A DNA stretch of 64,000 nucleotides from Phenylobacterium hankyongense (GCF_003254505.1 NZ_QFYP01000001.1:3084001-3148000), one strand, 5' to 3'. Shown: positions 7,985-17,588, numbered from the stretch's first letter. The notes: a model not told the origin generated them from the sequence alone. Numbers and translations are program-made.

Positions 7985-9491
7985 CCCGCGGGCGGCCGCC
8001 GCAGCGGAAGGGGACACACAGACGTTCCTGACCTTCCGCAGCGCCGGCGATCTCTACGCGCTGCGCGCGGACCAGGTGTCCGAGGTGATCCGCGTGCCTG
8101 CGGTGGCGCGGTTGCCGCACGGCCCGCGCAGCCTGTTGGGGCTCGCCAACCTGCGCGGCCAAGTGCTCCCGGTCGCCAGCCTCAACACCCTGCTTGGTCG
8201 GCCGGAGACCGTCGCGGCTGCGCTCCCGCGGGCCATCGTGCTCGACGGGGCCGCTCCGGTCGCCGTGGCCGTGGACGAGATCCGCGGCCTCGTGGCGGTC
8301 GATCCCAGCAAGATAGCAACGGACCAGGCCGCATCGGCGGCTGAGGCGGGGGAGGTTCTGACTGGAGCCTTCGACACACGCGGCGAAGGCGTGGCCAAGA
8401 TCCTGGACCTACGGAGCCTGTTGGCGGCCGGTTTCGTCCCCAGGGCGCGGCCGGAGCGGGCCGTGTCATTGGTCGCCGATGGCCGCCGCGCGGCGGATGG
8501 CGCTGCGGATGACCGGCAGAAGCTCGTCACCTTCGAAGTGGCCGGCCAGGAGTACGCCCTGGCCCTGGGCAGCATCCGGGAAATCATCAACGCTCCCGCC
8601 AGCGTCGTCGCGATGCCGCGGAGTGAGGCGCTGGTGATGGGCGTCGTGCCTTACCGGGACTCCCTCCTTCCGGTCCTCTCGCTCCGCGGACTGCTCGGCC
8701 TGACCCAGCGCCCGGCCGCGACGTCGGACAAGGTGGTCGTGACGATCGTGGGCGGCGCCCTGGTGGGGCTGGTCGTCGACGATATCCGTGCGTTGATCTC
8801 GGCGGACTCGAGCCTTGTCGAGCCGACCCCTCCGCTGCTGGCGGCGCGCACTGGCGGGGAATCAAAGGTCAAGGCGATCTACCGCGGCGATTCCGGCCGG
8901 CGGCTGGTGTCGATCCTCGATGCAGGTCAGCTGTTCCGGGAGGACGTCATGGAACGACTTGGCAGAGGCGCACAGCCCGTGAAGACCGAGCAGGCCGGCG
9001 CCGTGGACGCCGCGACGATCCAGTTCCTGGTCTTCCGCCTGGGCGGCGACGAGTTCGGGCTCCCGATCGAGGTGATCGACGAGGTCGCCCGGGCGCCTGC
9101 GAAGGTGACGCGGGTCCCCAGGACCCCGAAGTTCCTCGAAGGCGTCATCAACCTTCGCGGCGAAGTGCTTCCGGTCATCGACCAGCGGCGACGCTTCGAC
9201 ATGCCGCCGGCGGCGGATCTGTCCGCCCGACGGCTGGTGGTCCTGCGCACGGATCGGCGTCGGGCGGGGGTGATCGTCGACGGCGTTTCGGAAGTGCTCA
9301 GCTGTGCGGCGACGTCGATCGAGGAGGCGCCCGACCTTGCCGGCGAGGCCACGCGGCTGGTTCACGGGGTTCTGAACCTCGAAGCCCAGAACCGCATGAT
9401 CCTGCTGCTCGATCCGGTAGAGTTGCTCACCCGCGCTGAACGGGGCTTGCTTGACGCCTTCACGCCGGAGACCAGGCAGTCGGGCGCTTGA
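7977..9491 (+). CDS. triple CheW-domain coupling protein
   Basis: A 504-residue protein made of three consecutive CheW domains, at about residues 14 to 150, 180 to 325 and 345 to 490. Each opens with the FxVxGxxYAL-like strand and contains the conserved GxxNLRGxVLPV segment or a variant: [42 protein letters not shown]. The middle domain has lost the NLRG core. CheW normally has one domain of about 150 residues and links receptors to CheA. A three-domain form could bridge several receptor or kinase subunits. The start overlaps the receptor gene, and the end overlaps cheB, suggesting coupled translation. Confidence 0.9.
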   Translation: MADPRAAAAAEGDTQTFLTFRSAGDLYALRADQVSEVIRVPAVARLPHGPRSLLGLANLRGQVLPVASLNTLLGRPETVAAALPRAIVLDGAAPVAVAVDEIRGLVAVDPSKIATDQAASAAEAGEVLTGAFDTRGEGVAKILDLRSLLAAGFVPRARPERAVSLVADGRRAADGAADDRQKLVTFEVAGQEYALALGSIREIINAPASVVAMPRSEALVMGVVPYRDSLLPVLSLRGLLGLTQRPAATSDKVVVTIVGGALVGLVVDDIRALISADSSLVEPTPPLLAARTGGESKVKAIYRGDSGRRLVSILDAGQLFREDVMERLGRGAQPVKTEQAGAVDAATIQFLVFRLGGDEFGLPIEVIDEVARAPAKVTRVPRTPKFLEGVINLRGEVLPVIDQRRRFDMPPAADLSARRLVVLRTDRRRAGVIVDGVSEVLSCAATSIEEAPDLAGEATRLVHGVLNLEAQNRMILLLDPVELLTRAERGLLDAFTPETRQSGA

Positions 9492-10561
9492 TCCGGATCC
9501 TGTCAGTCGACGACTCGGCGCTGGTTCGCCGGCTGCTCGGCCAGGTGTTTGGAGCCGAGCCTGACTTCGAGGTGGCGTTCGCGCGGAACGGGCTGGAGGG
9601 AATAGAAAAGCTGCAGAGCTTCCAGCCGGACGTCGTGACCCTCGACATTCACATGCCGCAGATGGACGGCCTCGCCACGCTCGATCGGATCATGTTGGAG
9701 CGTCCCTGTCCCGTGATCATGGTGTCTTCGCTGACCGAAGAGGGGGCCGAGATCACGCTCGAGGCCCTGCGCCTGGGGGCCGTGGATTTCGTCGCCAAGC
9801 CGGGGGGGGCGGTCTCGTTGAAGCTCGACCGGTTCGGGCCGGAACTGGTGAGCAAGGTACGCGCCGCGGCCGGCGCTCGGATCCCGACCAGTCTCAGACT
9901 GGCCGACCGCGTGCGACACCGTCTGGGCGCACGGCTCGCGCCGACGCGCCGGTCCACCCCGTCCACCCCCAAGCTTGCGGCTGCGACCGGGCAGGGGCTG
10001 GTGGTCGTCGGGGTCTCCACAGGGGGTCCGCCGGCCCTCGAAGCGCTGTTGCGGCCGCTGACCGCCGACTTTCCGTGGCCGATCCTCATCGCCCAGCACA
10101 TGCCCGCCACCTTCACCAGCTCGCTGGCGCGGCGGCTCGATGGCCTGTGCGCCCTGAAGGTTACGGAAATCAGCGAGCCGACAGCGCTGAAGGCCGGTAC
10201 GGCCTACATTGGCCGTGGCGACGCCGACGTGGTGGTCGCGCGTCGGGGCGCCGTGCTCACTGCGGAGCCAGTGGCTTCCGATCAGGCGTACCCTTGGCAC
10301 CCGAGCACGGACCGCCTGGTGCGCTCGGCCATGGAACACGTCGCGGCGCGGCAGCTCATCGGCGTGCTCATGACCGGCATGGGCGACGACGGAGCCCAGG
10401 CCATGGCCGCTCTCAGGGCGGCTGGCGGCCGCACAGTCGCCGAGTCGGAGGAGACGGCGATCGTCTGGGGCATGCCAGGCGAACTCGTGAAAGCAGGAGG
10501 TGCGGACTTCATCCTGCCGGTGCACAAGATCGCCGCTCGCCTCGAGAGCCTGACACCCTGA
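9488..10561 (+). CDS. cheB: CheB, chemotaxis receptor methylesterase/response regulator
   Basis: A 357-residue protein with an N-terminal receiver domain (DDSALVRRLL acidic pocket; phospho-acceptor Asp near residue 54 in VVTLDIHMPQMDG). A linker leads to a methylesterase domain with the active-site Ser in GVSTGGPPAL (near 177), His in AQHMP (near 203) and Asp in MTGMGDDGA (near 298). It removes methyl or amide groups from receptor glutamates when phosphorylated by CheA. The TTG start overlaps the stop of the triple-CheW gene. The full set of catalytic residues argues that receptor adaptation operates in this system. Confidence 0.93.
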   Translation: MIRILSVDDSALVRRLLGQVFGAEPDFEVAFARNGLEGIEKLQSFQPDVVTLDIHMPQMDGLATLDRIMLERPCPVIMVSSLTEEGAEITLEALRLGAVDFVAKPGGAVSLKLDRFGPELVSKVRAAAGARIPTSLRLADRVRHRLGARLAPTRRSTPSTPKLAAATGQGLVVVGVSTGGPPALEALLRPLTADFPWPILIAQHMPATFTSSLARRLDGLCALKVTEISEPTALKAGTAYIGRGDADVVVARRGAVLTAEPVASDQAYPWHPSTDRLVRSAMEHVAARQLIGVLMTGMGDDGAQAMAALRAAGGRTVAESEETAIVWGMPGELVKAGGADFILPVHKIAARLESLTP

Positions 10562-10562
10562 C

Positions 10563-11180
10563 ATGCCGCTGATCCGTAGGACCTCGCAATCACCCGAACC
10601 GGGCCAGGACGGCGCATCACCGTCGGACCTCTGCTCGGCGTCCGCGGAAGCGAGATGGGCCGCCGCCCGTCGTCTCGCCGCGCCGGAATGGGTTCCGGCG
10701 CTGGGCGAGGCGCTGGCCATCGAGCAAGACCCCCGGGCGCGCGAGGCGATCCTCACCAGCCTCGCCCGCGTGGCGAGCCCGGAGGCCGCCCGCCTGGTGG
10801 CCGGCTGCATCCGTTCCGACGACGCGACGATCCGCACGGGCGCGCTGGATGCGCTGCGAGCGATGCCGGAGGCCGCCGCAGCTGTGCTGCCCGCGCTGCT
10901 GGCGGACACCGACCCGGACGTTCGCCTTCTGGCTTGCGAGGTCGTGCGCGAGCAGCCTGCTGCAGAGGCCGCCCAACTGCTCACCGCGCTGCTCGCGCAG
11001 GAGGTGGAACCCAACGTCTGCGCCGCCGCCCTCGACGTCCTCGTGCAGGTCGGCGGACCGGAGATCCTGCCGGCGCTGGACGACTGCGCCCGCCGGTTCG
11101 CCGGTGAGCCGTTCCTGGCCTTCGCCATCAAAGTCGCCCGCGAACGCCTCGGCGAGAAGCCGGGCGGCTCGGTTGCCTGA
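10563..11180 (+). CDS. HEAT-repeat protein inside the chemosensory operon
   Basis: A 205-residue protein of alternating amphipathic helices, matching HEAT repeats from about residue 30 to the end. Recurring units have the pattern AREAILTSLARVASPEAARL, IRTGALDALRAMPEAAAAVL and VRLLACEVVREQPAAEAAQL. There are no catalytic motifs, signal peptide or membrane segments. HEAT solenoids are protein-docking surfaces. Lying one base after cheB and overlapping cheR by eight bases, it probably binds a component of this array, perhaps the receptor or the adaptation enzymes. It is not a standard chemotaxis protein, and its function is unknown. Confidence 0.75.
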   Translation: MPLIRRTSQSPEPGQDGASPSDLCSASAEARWAAARRLAAPEWVPALGEALAIEQDPRAREAILTSLARVASPEAARLVAGCIRSDDATIRTGALDALRAMPEAAAAVLPALLADTDPDVRLLACEVVREQPAAEAAQLLTALLAQEVEPNVCAAALDVLVQVGGPEILPALDDCARRFAGEPFLAFAIKVARERLGEKPGGSVA

Positions 11181-12024
11181 TCCCGCGCCCCTGAGCGAAG
11201 ACGAGTTCGCTCGCCTGTCTGACTTCCTCTACCGGCGCACTGGCATGATCTTCGGGGAAGCCAAGCGCTACTATGTCCAGCGCCGGGTCAGCGAGCGCAT
11301 CCAGGCCACCGGCGCCACCTCCTTTGCAAGCTATCTTGCCCGCTTGCGGAGCGACCTGAACGGCGAGATCGAGCAGTTCATCAACGCGTTCACGGTGAAC
11401 GAGACCTATTTCTATCGGGAGGACCACCAGCTCCGCTGCCTGTCGTCCGACATGCTCGGCGAGCGCGTCGAAGGCCGCCCGCGCGGCGGCGCGATCCGCA
11501 TCTGGTCGATCCCCTGCTCGACCGGGGAGGAGCCTTATTCGATCGCGCTTTGGCTGCTTGAGAACTGGCCCCAGGTCGACGCTTTCGACATCGAGATCGT
11601 CGGTTCGGACATCGACACCCGGGTGCTCCAGGCGGCCGAGGCGGGCGTGTTCGGGCGGCGCGCCCTGCAACGCCTCTCGCCGGAGCTGGTCTCCAGGTAC
11701 TTCATCGCGTTGGGCGAGGACCGCTGGAGGATCATCGATGACCTGCGCGGTTCGGTGCGATTCACCCCCATCAACCTCGTGGATCCGGACGAGATGCGGC
11801 GGCACGGCCGCTTCGACGTCATCTTCTGCCGCAACGTCCTGATCTATTTCGATGACGCCTCGCGCCGCCTGGCGGCGGAAAATATCTTCGACAGCCTTGA
11901 GCCCGGCGGGTTCATCTGCCTGGGTCACACCGAGTCGATGAGCCGGATCTCGCCGCTGTTCGACGTGCGCCGCTTCGACGATGCAATCGTCTATCAAAGA
12001 CCGAGGGAGGCCGCCCGTGCCTGA
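11173..12024 (+). CDS. cheR: CheR, chemotaxis receptor methyltransferase
   Basis: A 283-residue SAM-dependent methyltransferase that methylates receptor glutamates. It has an N-terminal helical domain (SEDEFARLSDFLYRRTGMIF, residues about 8 to 70) and a catalytic domain with the CheR signature FTVNETYFYRE, the SAM-binding IWSIPCSTGEEPYS and the late motif FCRNVLIYFD. The TTG start at 11173 is chosen because it matches the normal CheR N-terminus and overlaps the HEAT-protein stop; the frame stays open upstream, but that part is a shadow of the HEAT gene. It pairs with cheB to make a complete adaptation module. Confidence 0.92.
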   Translation: MPDPAPLSEDEFARLSDFLYRRTGMIFGEAKRYYVQRRVSERIQATGATSFASYLARLRSDLNGEIEQFINAFTVNETYFYREDHQLRCLSSDMLGERVEGRPRGGAIRIWSIPCSTGEEPYSIALWLLENWPQVDAFDIEIVGSDIDTRVLQAAEAGVFGRRALQRLSPELVSRYFIALGEDRWRIIDDLRGSVRFTPINLVDPDEMRRHGRFDVIFCRNVLIYFDDASRRLAAENIFDSLEPGGFICLGHTESMSRISPLFDVRRFDDAIVYQRPREAARA

Positions 12025-12406
12025 CGCCCACAAGGTCCGCGTGCTGGTGATCGACGACGCCACCCTGGTGCGCCTGTACTACCGGGATGCCCTCGAACGA
12101 GCCGGCTACGAGGTCGACGAAGCCCTGAACGGCCTGGAGGCGCTCGAAAAGCTTTTGGTGGCTCCCGCTGATCTGCTGATCGTCGACGTGAACATGCCGC
12201 AGATGGACGGCCTCGCCTTCCTGAAGGTGCTCCGGCGGCAGGATCTGCCGGTGTCAGCGATCCCGGCCCTGATCAGCAGCACTGAAGCCGGTCCGCAGGA
12301 CAAGGCCGCGGCGCGCGCGGCGGGGGCCAATTTCTACCTCGTAAAGCCACAGACTCCTGAAATCCTGGTCGAATACGTCGACTTGATGTGCGGGCGTCGT
12401 ACGTGA
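12017..12406 (+). CDS. cheY: CheY-like single-domain response regulator
   Basis: A 129-residue stand-alone receiver with acidic pocket VLVIDDATLVR, phospho-acceptor Asp near residue 56 in LLIVDVNMPQMDG, switch Ser/Thr in LISSTEAG and the conserved Lys in YLVKPQTP. The GTG start at 12017 has a GAGGGAGG ribosome site and overlaps the cheR stop. It should be phosphorylated by the CheA encoded immediately downstream, which it overlaps by four bases. The output target is not visible; flagellar-motor binding cannot be assumed. Confidence 0.88.
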   Translation: MPDAHKVRVLVIDDATLVRLYYRDALERAGYEVDEALNGLEALEKLLVAPADLLIVDVNMPQMDGLAFLKVLRRQDLPVSAIPALISSTEAGPQDKAAARAAGANFYLVKPQTPEILVEYVDLMCGRRT

Positions 12407-14286
12407 ACGAGTTCATCGAGCAGTTCCTGATTGAATGCCACGAGCTGGTCGAACAGGCGACCCACGACCTCCTGGCTTTGGAGGAGCGACCCGACGACCG
12501 CGAGCGCCTGGATGGGGCGTTCCGCGCTTTCCACACCCTCAAGGGCGCCGCCGGTATCGTCGAATTCGAGGCGATGGAGACCGCCTTGCACGCTGCAGAG
12601 GAAGTCCTCTCCAGCGCCCGCAGCGGCAAGGTCGCCGCGACGCCTGTTTTGATCAGCGACTGCCTCACATGCCTCGACCAGGTCGTCCAGTGGCTCGACG
12701 CCATGGAGATCACCGGCGAGCCCCCGGCGGACGCTGGACCGGTCGCAGAGGCCATCGCGAAGCGTTTCGGGCAGACCGATCCGACGCTTCGGGATCAGGA
12801 GCTCCCGGCGGAAGCCGAGATCGGGGCTCACGGGGACGACCTGCGTCCCGCTGCGTTCCAGATCCTGCGGGAGCAGATCGCCCTGCTCGAGGGCGCTGAG
12901 GTCGATGCACCCGCCGGGCGGACCGTGTCGGCCTTACGCGTCGCCGCGAACGTCCTGCGCAGCATCGGGCGTGGGGACGAGGCCGGCCAGCTCGACCATC
13001 TCGCTCTGCGTGAGGGAGTTCCAGATCCGGGCCTCGCCGTGGCGGCGATCCGCCCCCTGCTGGAGGGGCGGCTTGCGATCGCCGGGACCGAGGCCGCCGG
13101 CGGCCCGCGCGAACCCACGGAGCCCGCGGGCCGCGGCGTGCGGGTCGACGTCGAGCGGATCGACGCTTTGGTGTATCTCGCCGGCGAGCTGGGCGTCGCC
13201 AAGAATGCTCTCGCCCACGCCGCAAGCCAGGCGCGCGACGGCGCGGATGTGGCGGGATTGCTCAAGGACCAGTACGCCGTCCTCGACCGCCTCGTGGCGG
13301 AGTTGCAGCTGGCGGTCCTGCAGATACGCGTCCTTCCTCTGCGCCAGGTATTCCAGCGCTTCCCGCGACTTGTCAGGGAGATGGTTCTGTCCCTCGGCAA
13401 GCCGGCCCACCTCGTTACCGAAGGCGAGGGAACGGAGGCCGACAAGGCGATCGTCGACAACCTGTTCGAGCCTCTCCTGCACGTCATCCGCAACGCGATG
13501 GACCACGGCATCGAACGTCCAGAGGATCGGCTTGCGGCGGGCAAGCCGCCGAGCGCCACGATCCGCCTCACCGCCAAGCGCGACGGCGAACACGTTAGCG
13601 TGGCGGTCTCGGACGACGGCGGCGGCATCGATATCGAGAGCGTCCGCCGGGTCGCCCTGCACCGCGGCCTCGTGGATATCGAATCCCTGGCGGCCCTGTC
13701 GGACGCCGAGGTGACTGAGCTGATCTTTGCGCCGGGCTTCTCCACTGCGGGGACGGTGACGAACCTGTCGGGTCGTGGCGTCGGCATGGACGCCGTGCGC
13801 ACGGCCATCGAGCGGCTCGGAGGACGCGTGGCCCTCGACAGTCGCGCCGGTCAAGGAACCACGGTCAGCTTCCTGCTGCCGTTCACCCTGCTGATCAGTC
13901 GCGTGATGACCGTCGAGGCCGGCGGCCAGGTTTTCGGCATACCCCTGGAGGCGATCGTCGAAACGGTGCGCGTGCCCCGAAAGGCGTTCTCGCGGATCGG
14001 CGCCGCCCAGGCGTTTGTCCTCCGTGACCGCACGGTGCCGCTCGTCGATCTCGCTCTTGCCCTGGGCGAGGCCCGGGGGCCTCGGCAGGGTGACGCCAAC
14101 ATCGTCGTCGCCTCCGCAGGCGGCCACCTTGCGGGCCTGGAGGTGGATCGGCTGGGTGAACGGCTCGACGTCATGCTGAAGCCGATGGAAGGCCTGCTGT
14201 CGGGGACGCCCGGCGTGGCCGGCACGACCCTTTTGGGAGACGGCCGCGTATTGATCGTCTTGGATCTTGCCGAACTGTTGCAGTGA
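12403..14286 (+). CDS. cheA: CheA, chemotaxis histidine kinase
   Basis: A 627-residue kinase. An N-terminal Hpt domain carries the phosphorylated His in FRAFHTLKGAAG (near residue 44). A variable middle region shows no clear P2 (CheY-binding) domain. The dimerisation helices begin near VDVERIDALVYLAGEL. The ATPase has an N box in HVIRNAMDHGIE, a G1 box in DDGGGID and a G2 box in GRGVGMDAV. A C-terminal CheW-like domain starts after about residue 490. The GTG start at 12403 overlaps the cheY stop as GTGA; an in-frame GTG at 12388 is less likely. It would phosphorylate the two CheY proteins and CheB of the cluster. Confidence 0.93.
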   Translation: MNEFIEQFLIECHELVEQATHDLLALEERPDDRERLDGAFRAFHTLKGAAGIVEFEAMETALHAAEEVLSSARSGKVAATPVLISDCLTCLDQVVQWLDAMEITGEPPADAGPVAEAIAKRFGQTDPTLRDQELPAEAEIGAHGDDLRPAAFQILREQIALLEGAEVDAPAGRTVSALRVAANVLRSIGRGDEAGQLDHLALREGVPDPGLAVAAIRPLLEGRLAIAGTEAAGGPREPTEPAGRGVRVDVERIDALVYLAGELGVAKNALAHAASQARDGADVAGLLKDQYAVLDRLVAELQLAVLQIRVLPLRQVFQRFPRLVREMVLSLGKPAHLVTEGEGTEADKAIVDNLFEPLLHVIRNAMDHGIERPEDRLAAGKPPSATIRLTAKRDGEHVSVAVSDDGGGIDIESVRRVALHRGLVDIESLAALSDAEVTELIFAPGFSTAGTVTNLSGRGVGMDAVRTAIERLGGRVALDSRAGQGTTVSFLLPFTLLISRVMTVEAGGQVFGIPLEAIVETVRVPRKAFSRIGAAQAFVLRDRTVPLVDLALALGEARGPRQGDANIVVASAGGHLAGLEVDRLGERLDVMLKPMEGLLSGTPGVAGTTLLGDGRVLIVLDLAELLQ

Positions 14287-14422
14287 TCGGCGCGCGGGTG
14301 CGCGAGCGTTCGACGCGAGACCAGGCGGCAGGACCGCTCTAGATGCTGGAGACAAGCGCCCCGGCGCTATACGGTCGCCCGGCCGACGCCAGTTCAATGG
14401 GTCGGAGAGTATTTGAGGACCC

Positions 14423-14806
14423 ATGACGTACAAGATTCTCATCGTCGACGATAGCAAGCTGGCGAGAATGGCCGTCGCCAGAGCACTCAACAACCTTCGC
14501 CCGGACTGGGTGCGGGTTGAAGCCGGCGACGCTGCAGAAGCCCTCGCCCTCATCCGTCAGGGGGGGCTGGACTTGGTCCTGCTCGACTTCAACATGCCCG
14601 GTGTGGACGGGCTCAGCCTGGCCGCCGACCTGCAGCAGACCCGGCCTGGGATGCCCGTTGCGCTGATATCCGCCAACGTCCAGCGCGAAGTCATGGCGCG
14701 CGCCGCCGAGGCTGGAGCGCATTTTCTTTCCAAGCCCCTGTCCGAAACCGCCCTCGACGCGTTCCTCATGGACGCCGAGGGGCGGTTGACGGCGGGCATG
14801 ACATGA
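14423..14806 (+). CDS. second CheY-like response regulator
   Basis: A 127-residue receiver domain with acidic pocket ILIVDDSKLAR, phospho-acceptor Asp near residue 54 in LVLLDFNMPGVDG and Lys in FLSKPLSE. It lies 136 bp after cheA, the only sizeable gap in the first part of the cluster, and overlaps the following cheC by four bases, which suggests a functional pair of CheY-type substrate and phosphatase. It differs clearly from the first CheY in this cluster and is not a recent duplicate. Its downstream target is unknown. Confidence 0.88.
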   Translation: MTYKILIVDDSKLARMAVARALNNLRPDWVRVEAGDAAEALALIRQGGLDLVLLDFNMPGVDGLSLAADLQQTRPGMPVALISANVQREVMARAAEAGAHFLSKPLSETALDAFLMDAEGRLTAGMT

Positions 14807-15462
14807 CGAACCCATCTATCGAGCTTTCCGAGCTCGAGCTGGATGCGCTGACCGAGTTGGTCAACCTTGGCGTGGGCCGGGCGGCGAACAGCCTGCGTGA
14901 TATGGTCGGCGAGCAGGTCCTGCTCTCGGTGCCGACGGTGCGTCTCGTTCCGCGGTCGGAAGCCGTAGCGATCCTGCGCGAGCGAGAGGACAGCCGCCTG
15001 GTTGCGGTCCACCAGGTGTTCGAGGGGGACATCACTGGCCGGGCGCTGCTCATCTTCCCTGAAACCAAGAGCCTCGAACTGGTCCGCGCCGTGACGGGTG
15101 GGGAGCTGCCCCTCGAAGACATCATCGAGCTCGAGCAGGAGGCGCTGGCCGAAACAGGCAACATCATCCTCAACGGTTGCCTGGCCACTATCGCAAACAT
15201 GCTGCAGCGCAGCTTGAAGATGTCGCTCCCGGAAATCCTCCGCGGCGACGGCGCTGCGCTGTTCAACATTGCCCCGCCCCCCGAAGCCGGCGACGTGGTC
15301 ATGTTCCTGTACATCGACTTCGCCGTCCGAGAGCGCGACATCCGAGGCTACGTGGCCATGTTGATGGATATGCCGTCCCTGGTCGCGCTCCAGTCGCTGC
15401 TGCAAGAATTCATCGCTCGGACCACCGGCGAACCTCCGCCGCTCGCCGATGCCCGCGCTTGA
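14803..15462 (+). CDS. cheC: CheC-family CheY-P phosphatase (first copy)
   Basis: A 219-residue protein with the duplicated CheC fold. Both active-site signatures (D/S-x3-E-x2-N-x22-P) can be read: D14, E18, N21, P44 and E113, E117, N120, P143, the second with Glu in the first position. Two intact sites imply an active phosphatase acting on CheY-phosphate. CheC is best known from Firmicutes and archaea, where CheD modulates it; no cheD is present here. It overlaps the second cheY by four bases and the hybrid kinase by 14 bases, so production of the three is probably coupled. Confidence 0.85.
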   Translation: MTNPSIELSELELDALTELVNLGVGRAANSLRDMVGEQVLLSVPTVRLVPRSEAVAILREREDSRLVAVHQVFEGDITGRALLIFPETKSLELVRAVTGGELPLEDIIELEQEALAETGNIILNGCLATIANMLQRSLKMSLPEILRGDGAALFNIAPPPEAGDVVMFLYIDFAVRERDIRGYVAMLMDMPSLVALQSLLQEFIARTTGEPPPLADARA

Positions 15463-17389
15463 GTCCGCCAGCGGCGGCCCGCTGCTCGATGCGCTCGATA
15501 CGGGCGTCGTCGTCCTAAACGGGGCCGGCCGGGTCATTGTCTGGAACGAATGGATAGCGGCTGCGAGCGGTTGCCCAACAGGCGATGCGTTGGGGCGTCT
15601 CCTCGCGGACATCTTCCCATCCGCTTCCCTGACCCGGCTACATTCGGCCGTCGCCGAGGCCCTCGACTCAGGGGCTTCGAGCTTGCTCACACAGGCGCTT
15701 CATCCGCGGCTCTTTCCTCTCAGCACCCGCAGCGGCGGAGAGCTGGTCCATAACGTCGCCGTCCGCCCGGTAGGAGACAAGCCGTACGCGTCGTGCCTGG
15801 TCCAGGTTTTCGATGTGACGGTCTCGGCCGCGCGCGAGCGGGTTCTGCGCGAGCGGCAGAACGCGCGTTATGACGCCGTGGTCGACAGCGCGCCTGATCC
15901 GATCCTCACGATCGACGCGGCGGGCCTGATCCAGCTCGCAAATCCCGCTGCGGCGCGGGAGTTGGGGTATGAGCCCTCCTGGCTAATCGGCAAGCCTCTA
16001 CAGGATCTTCTTGAGACGCCGCACGCCTGGGACACGGCCTGGCGAAGGGTGCTCGCTGGAGACGCCGTTCTGTGGCCGATTGAGCTCACCGCCCGCCGCA
16101 GGGACGGGTCCCGAAGCTTTCTCGACGCTTCCGCCTCGCGTTGGCAAAGCGGTTCGGGCCTCTTCGTGACGACGATCCTCAGGGACGTGAACGCACGCCG
16201 AGCCGCGGAATCGAGGCTTCGCGCCCTCAACGAGACCCTGGAACAGCGCGTCCACGAACGTACTTCCGAGCTTGAGCGCGCCCATGAACAGCTGCGGCAG
16301 GCGCAGAAGGTCGAAGCGATCGGCCAGCTTACCGGGGGCATTGCGCACGACTTCAACAACCTCCTGACCCCCATTGTCGGCGGACTGGACATCCTGCAAC
16401 GACGCGGCGTCGGCGACGCGCGAAGCCAGAGACTGATCGATGGGGCCTTGCAGTCCGCTGAACGCGCGCGACTGCTGGTGCACAGGTTGCTCGCGTTCGC
16501 GCGCCAGCAGCCGTTGCAGACAACCTCGGTCGATGTGCGAGCACTCGTCCAGGAGATGCTGGATCTGCTGGGCAGCACGCTCGGACCCCGGGTGAAAATC
16601 GTCTCCGACCTGAACCAGGACGTGCCGGCCGCGATGGCCGACGCCAACCAGCTTGAGATGGCGCTTCTCAATCTCGCCGTGAACGGACGCGACGCAATGC
16701 CGGACGGGGGGACCCTGACCGTGGGCGTCCGCTCAGCGGCGGCTGGGCCAGGCGACAAGTTGGAGCCTGGGCAGTACCTGGTGCTGACGGTCACCGACAC
16801 CGGGGTCGGGATGGACGCCATGACCTTGAGCCGGGCGGTGGAGCCCTTCTTTTCTACGAAGGGAATCGGGAAGGGGACCGGACTAGGCCTGTCGATGATC
16901 CACGGCCTCGCCGCTCAGCTGGGAGGCGGCCTGGAGATTGCGAGCGCTCCGGGGGTCGGAACATCCGTCGAGATGTGGCTACCCGCGGCCAACAGCGCCT
17001 CCCGGGAAGCGGACACGACGACTTCACCGTCGGTGGATCAGGCGAAGAGCGGTGCGGTGCTGCTGATCGACGACGAGGATCTCGTCCGCTCTTCAACAGC
17101 CGAGATGCTCAGCGACTTTGGGTACACCGTCATCGAGGCGCCGTCAGCCGCAGCCGCTCGAACGCACCTTTCGGACCCGAGCCTCGTGCTGGTCGTCACC
17201 GACCACCTCATGCCCGGCATGACGGGAACGGCGTTCGCACGCGAAGTGAAGTTGACTCGACCGAGCCTACCCGTCTTGATCATCTCCGGGTATGCGGATC
17301 TCGACGATGTGGCGCCTGACCTGCCGCGCCTGGCAAAGCCCTTCCGAGAAGCTGAGCTCTCAGCGGCCCTGGCCGCCGTCGGCGTTTGA
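15449..17389 (+). CDS. hybrid PAS sensor histidine kinase with C-terminal receiver
   Basis: A 646-residue cytoplasmic kinase without transmembrane segments. It has two PAS-like domains (about residues 14 to 125 and 140 to 255), a coiled coil, a HisKA domain with phosphorylated His near residue 300 in GGIAHDFNNLLTPI, and an HATPase domain with an N box around NLAVNGRDAMPDGG, G1 DTGVGMD and G2 GTGLGLSMIHG. A C-terminal receiver carries the Asp near 585 in VVTDHLMPGM. It sits between the two cheC genes, so it may feed a second input into the CheY pool or be tuned by the array. Its signal is unknown. Confidence 0.88.
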   Translation: MPALESASGGPLLDALDTGVVVLNGAGRVIVWNEWIAAASGCPTGDALGRLLADIFPSASLTRLHSAVAEALDSGASSLLTQALHPRLFPLSTRSGGELVHNVAVRPVGDKPYASCLVQVFDVTVSAARERVLRERQNARYDAVVDSAPDPILTIDAAGLIQLANPAAARELGYEPSWLIGKPLQDLLETPHAWDTAWRRVLAGDAVLWPIELTARRRDGSRSFLDASASRWQSGSGLFVTTILRDVNARRAAESRLRALNETLEQRVHERTSELERAHEQLRQAQKVEAIGQLTGGIAHDFNNLLTPIVGGLDILQRRGVGDARSQRLIDGALQSAERARLLVHRLLAFARQQPLQTTSVDVRALVQEMLDLLGSTLGPRVKIVSDLNQDVPAAMADANQLEMALLNLAVNGRDAMPDGGTLTVGVRSAAAGPGDKLEPGQYLVLTVTDTGVGMDAMTLSRAVEPFFSTKGIGKGTGLGLSMIHGLAAQLGGGLEIASAPGVGTSVEMWLPAANSASREADTTTSPSVDQAKSGAVLLIDDEDLVRSSTAEMLSDFGYTVIEAPSAAAARTHLSDPSLVLVVTDHLMPGMTGTAFAREVKLTRPSLPVLIISGYADLDDVAPDLPRLAKPFREAELSAALAAVGV

Positions 17390-17588
17390 CCCCCTGCTGC
17401 CCACCGGATCGTGGCTCCCATCGATTGGCCGCAACCCGCTCGGGTATCGGGATAGACTTGCGATCCTCGCTGGATACGAGGCCCGATTTCAAGATCTCAT
17501 TCGCGGCAAAGGCCAAGCAATTCCAGGATGATGTCGTGGCGCGCAAACCCGTGAACAAGCCCGGACCAGTCGTTGAAAGACGCGATCG

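Noticed and set aside
10849-11172. Upstream extension of the CheR frame
   Set aside because: The extra 108 residues are an out-of-frame shadow of the HEAT-repeat gene. The normal CheR N-terminus begins at the TTG at 11173.
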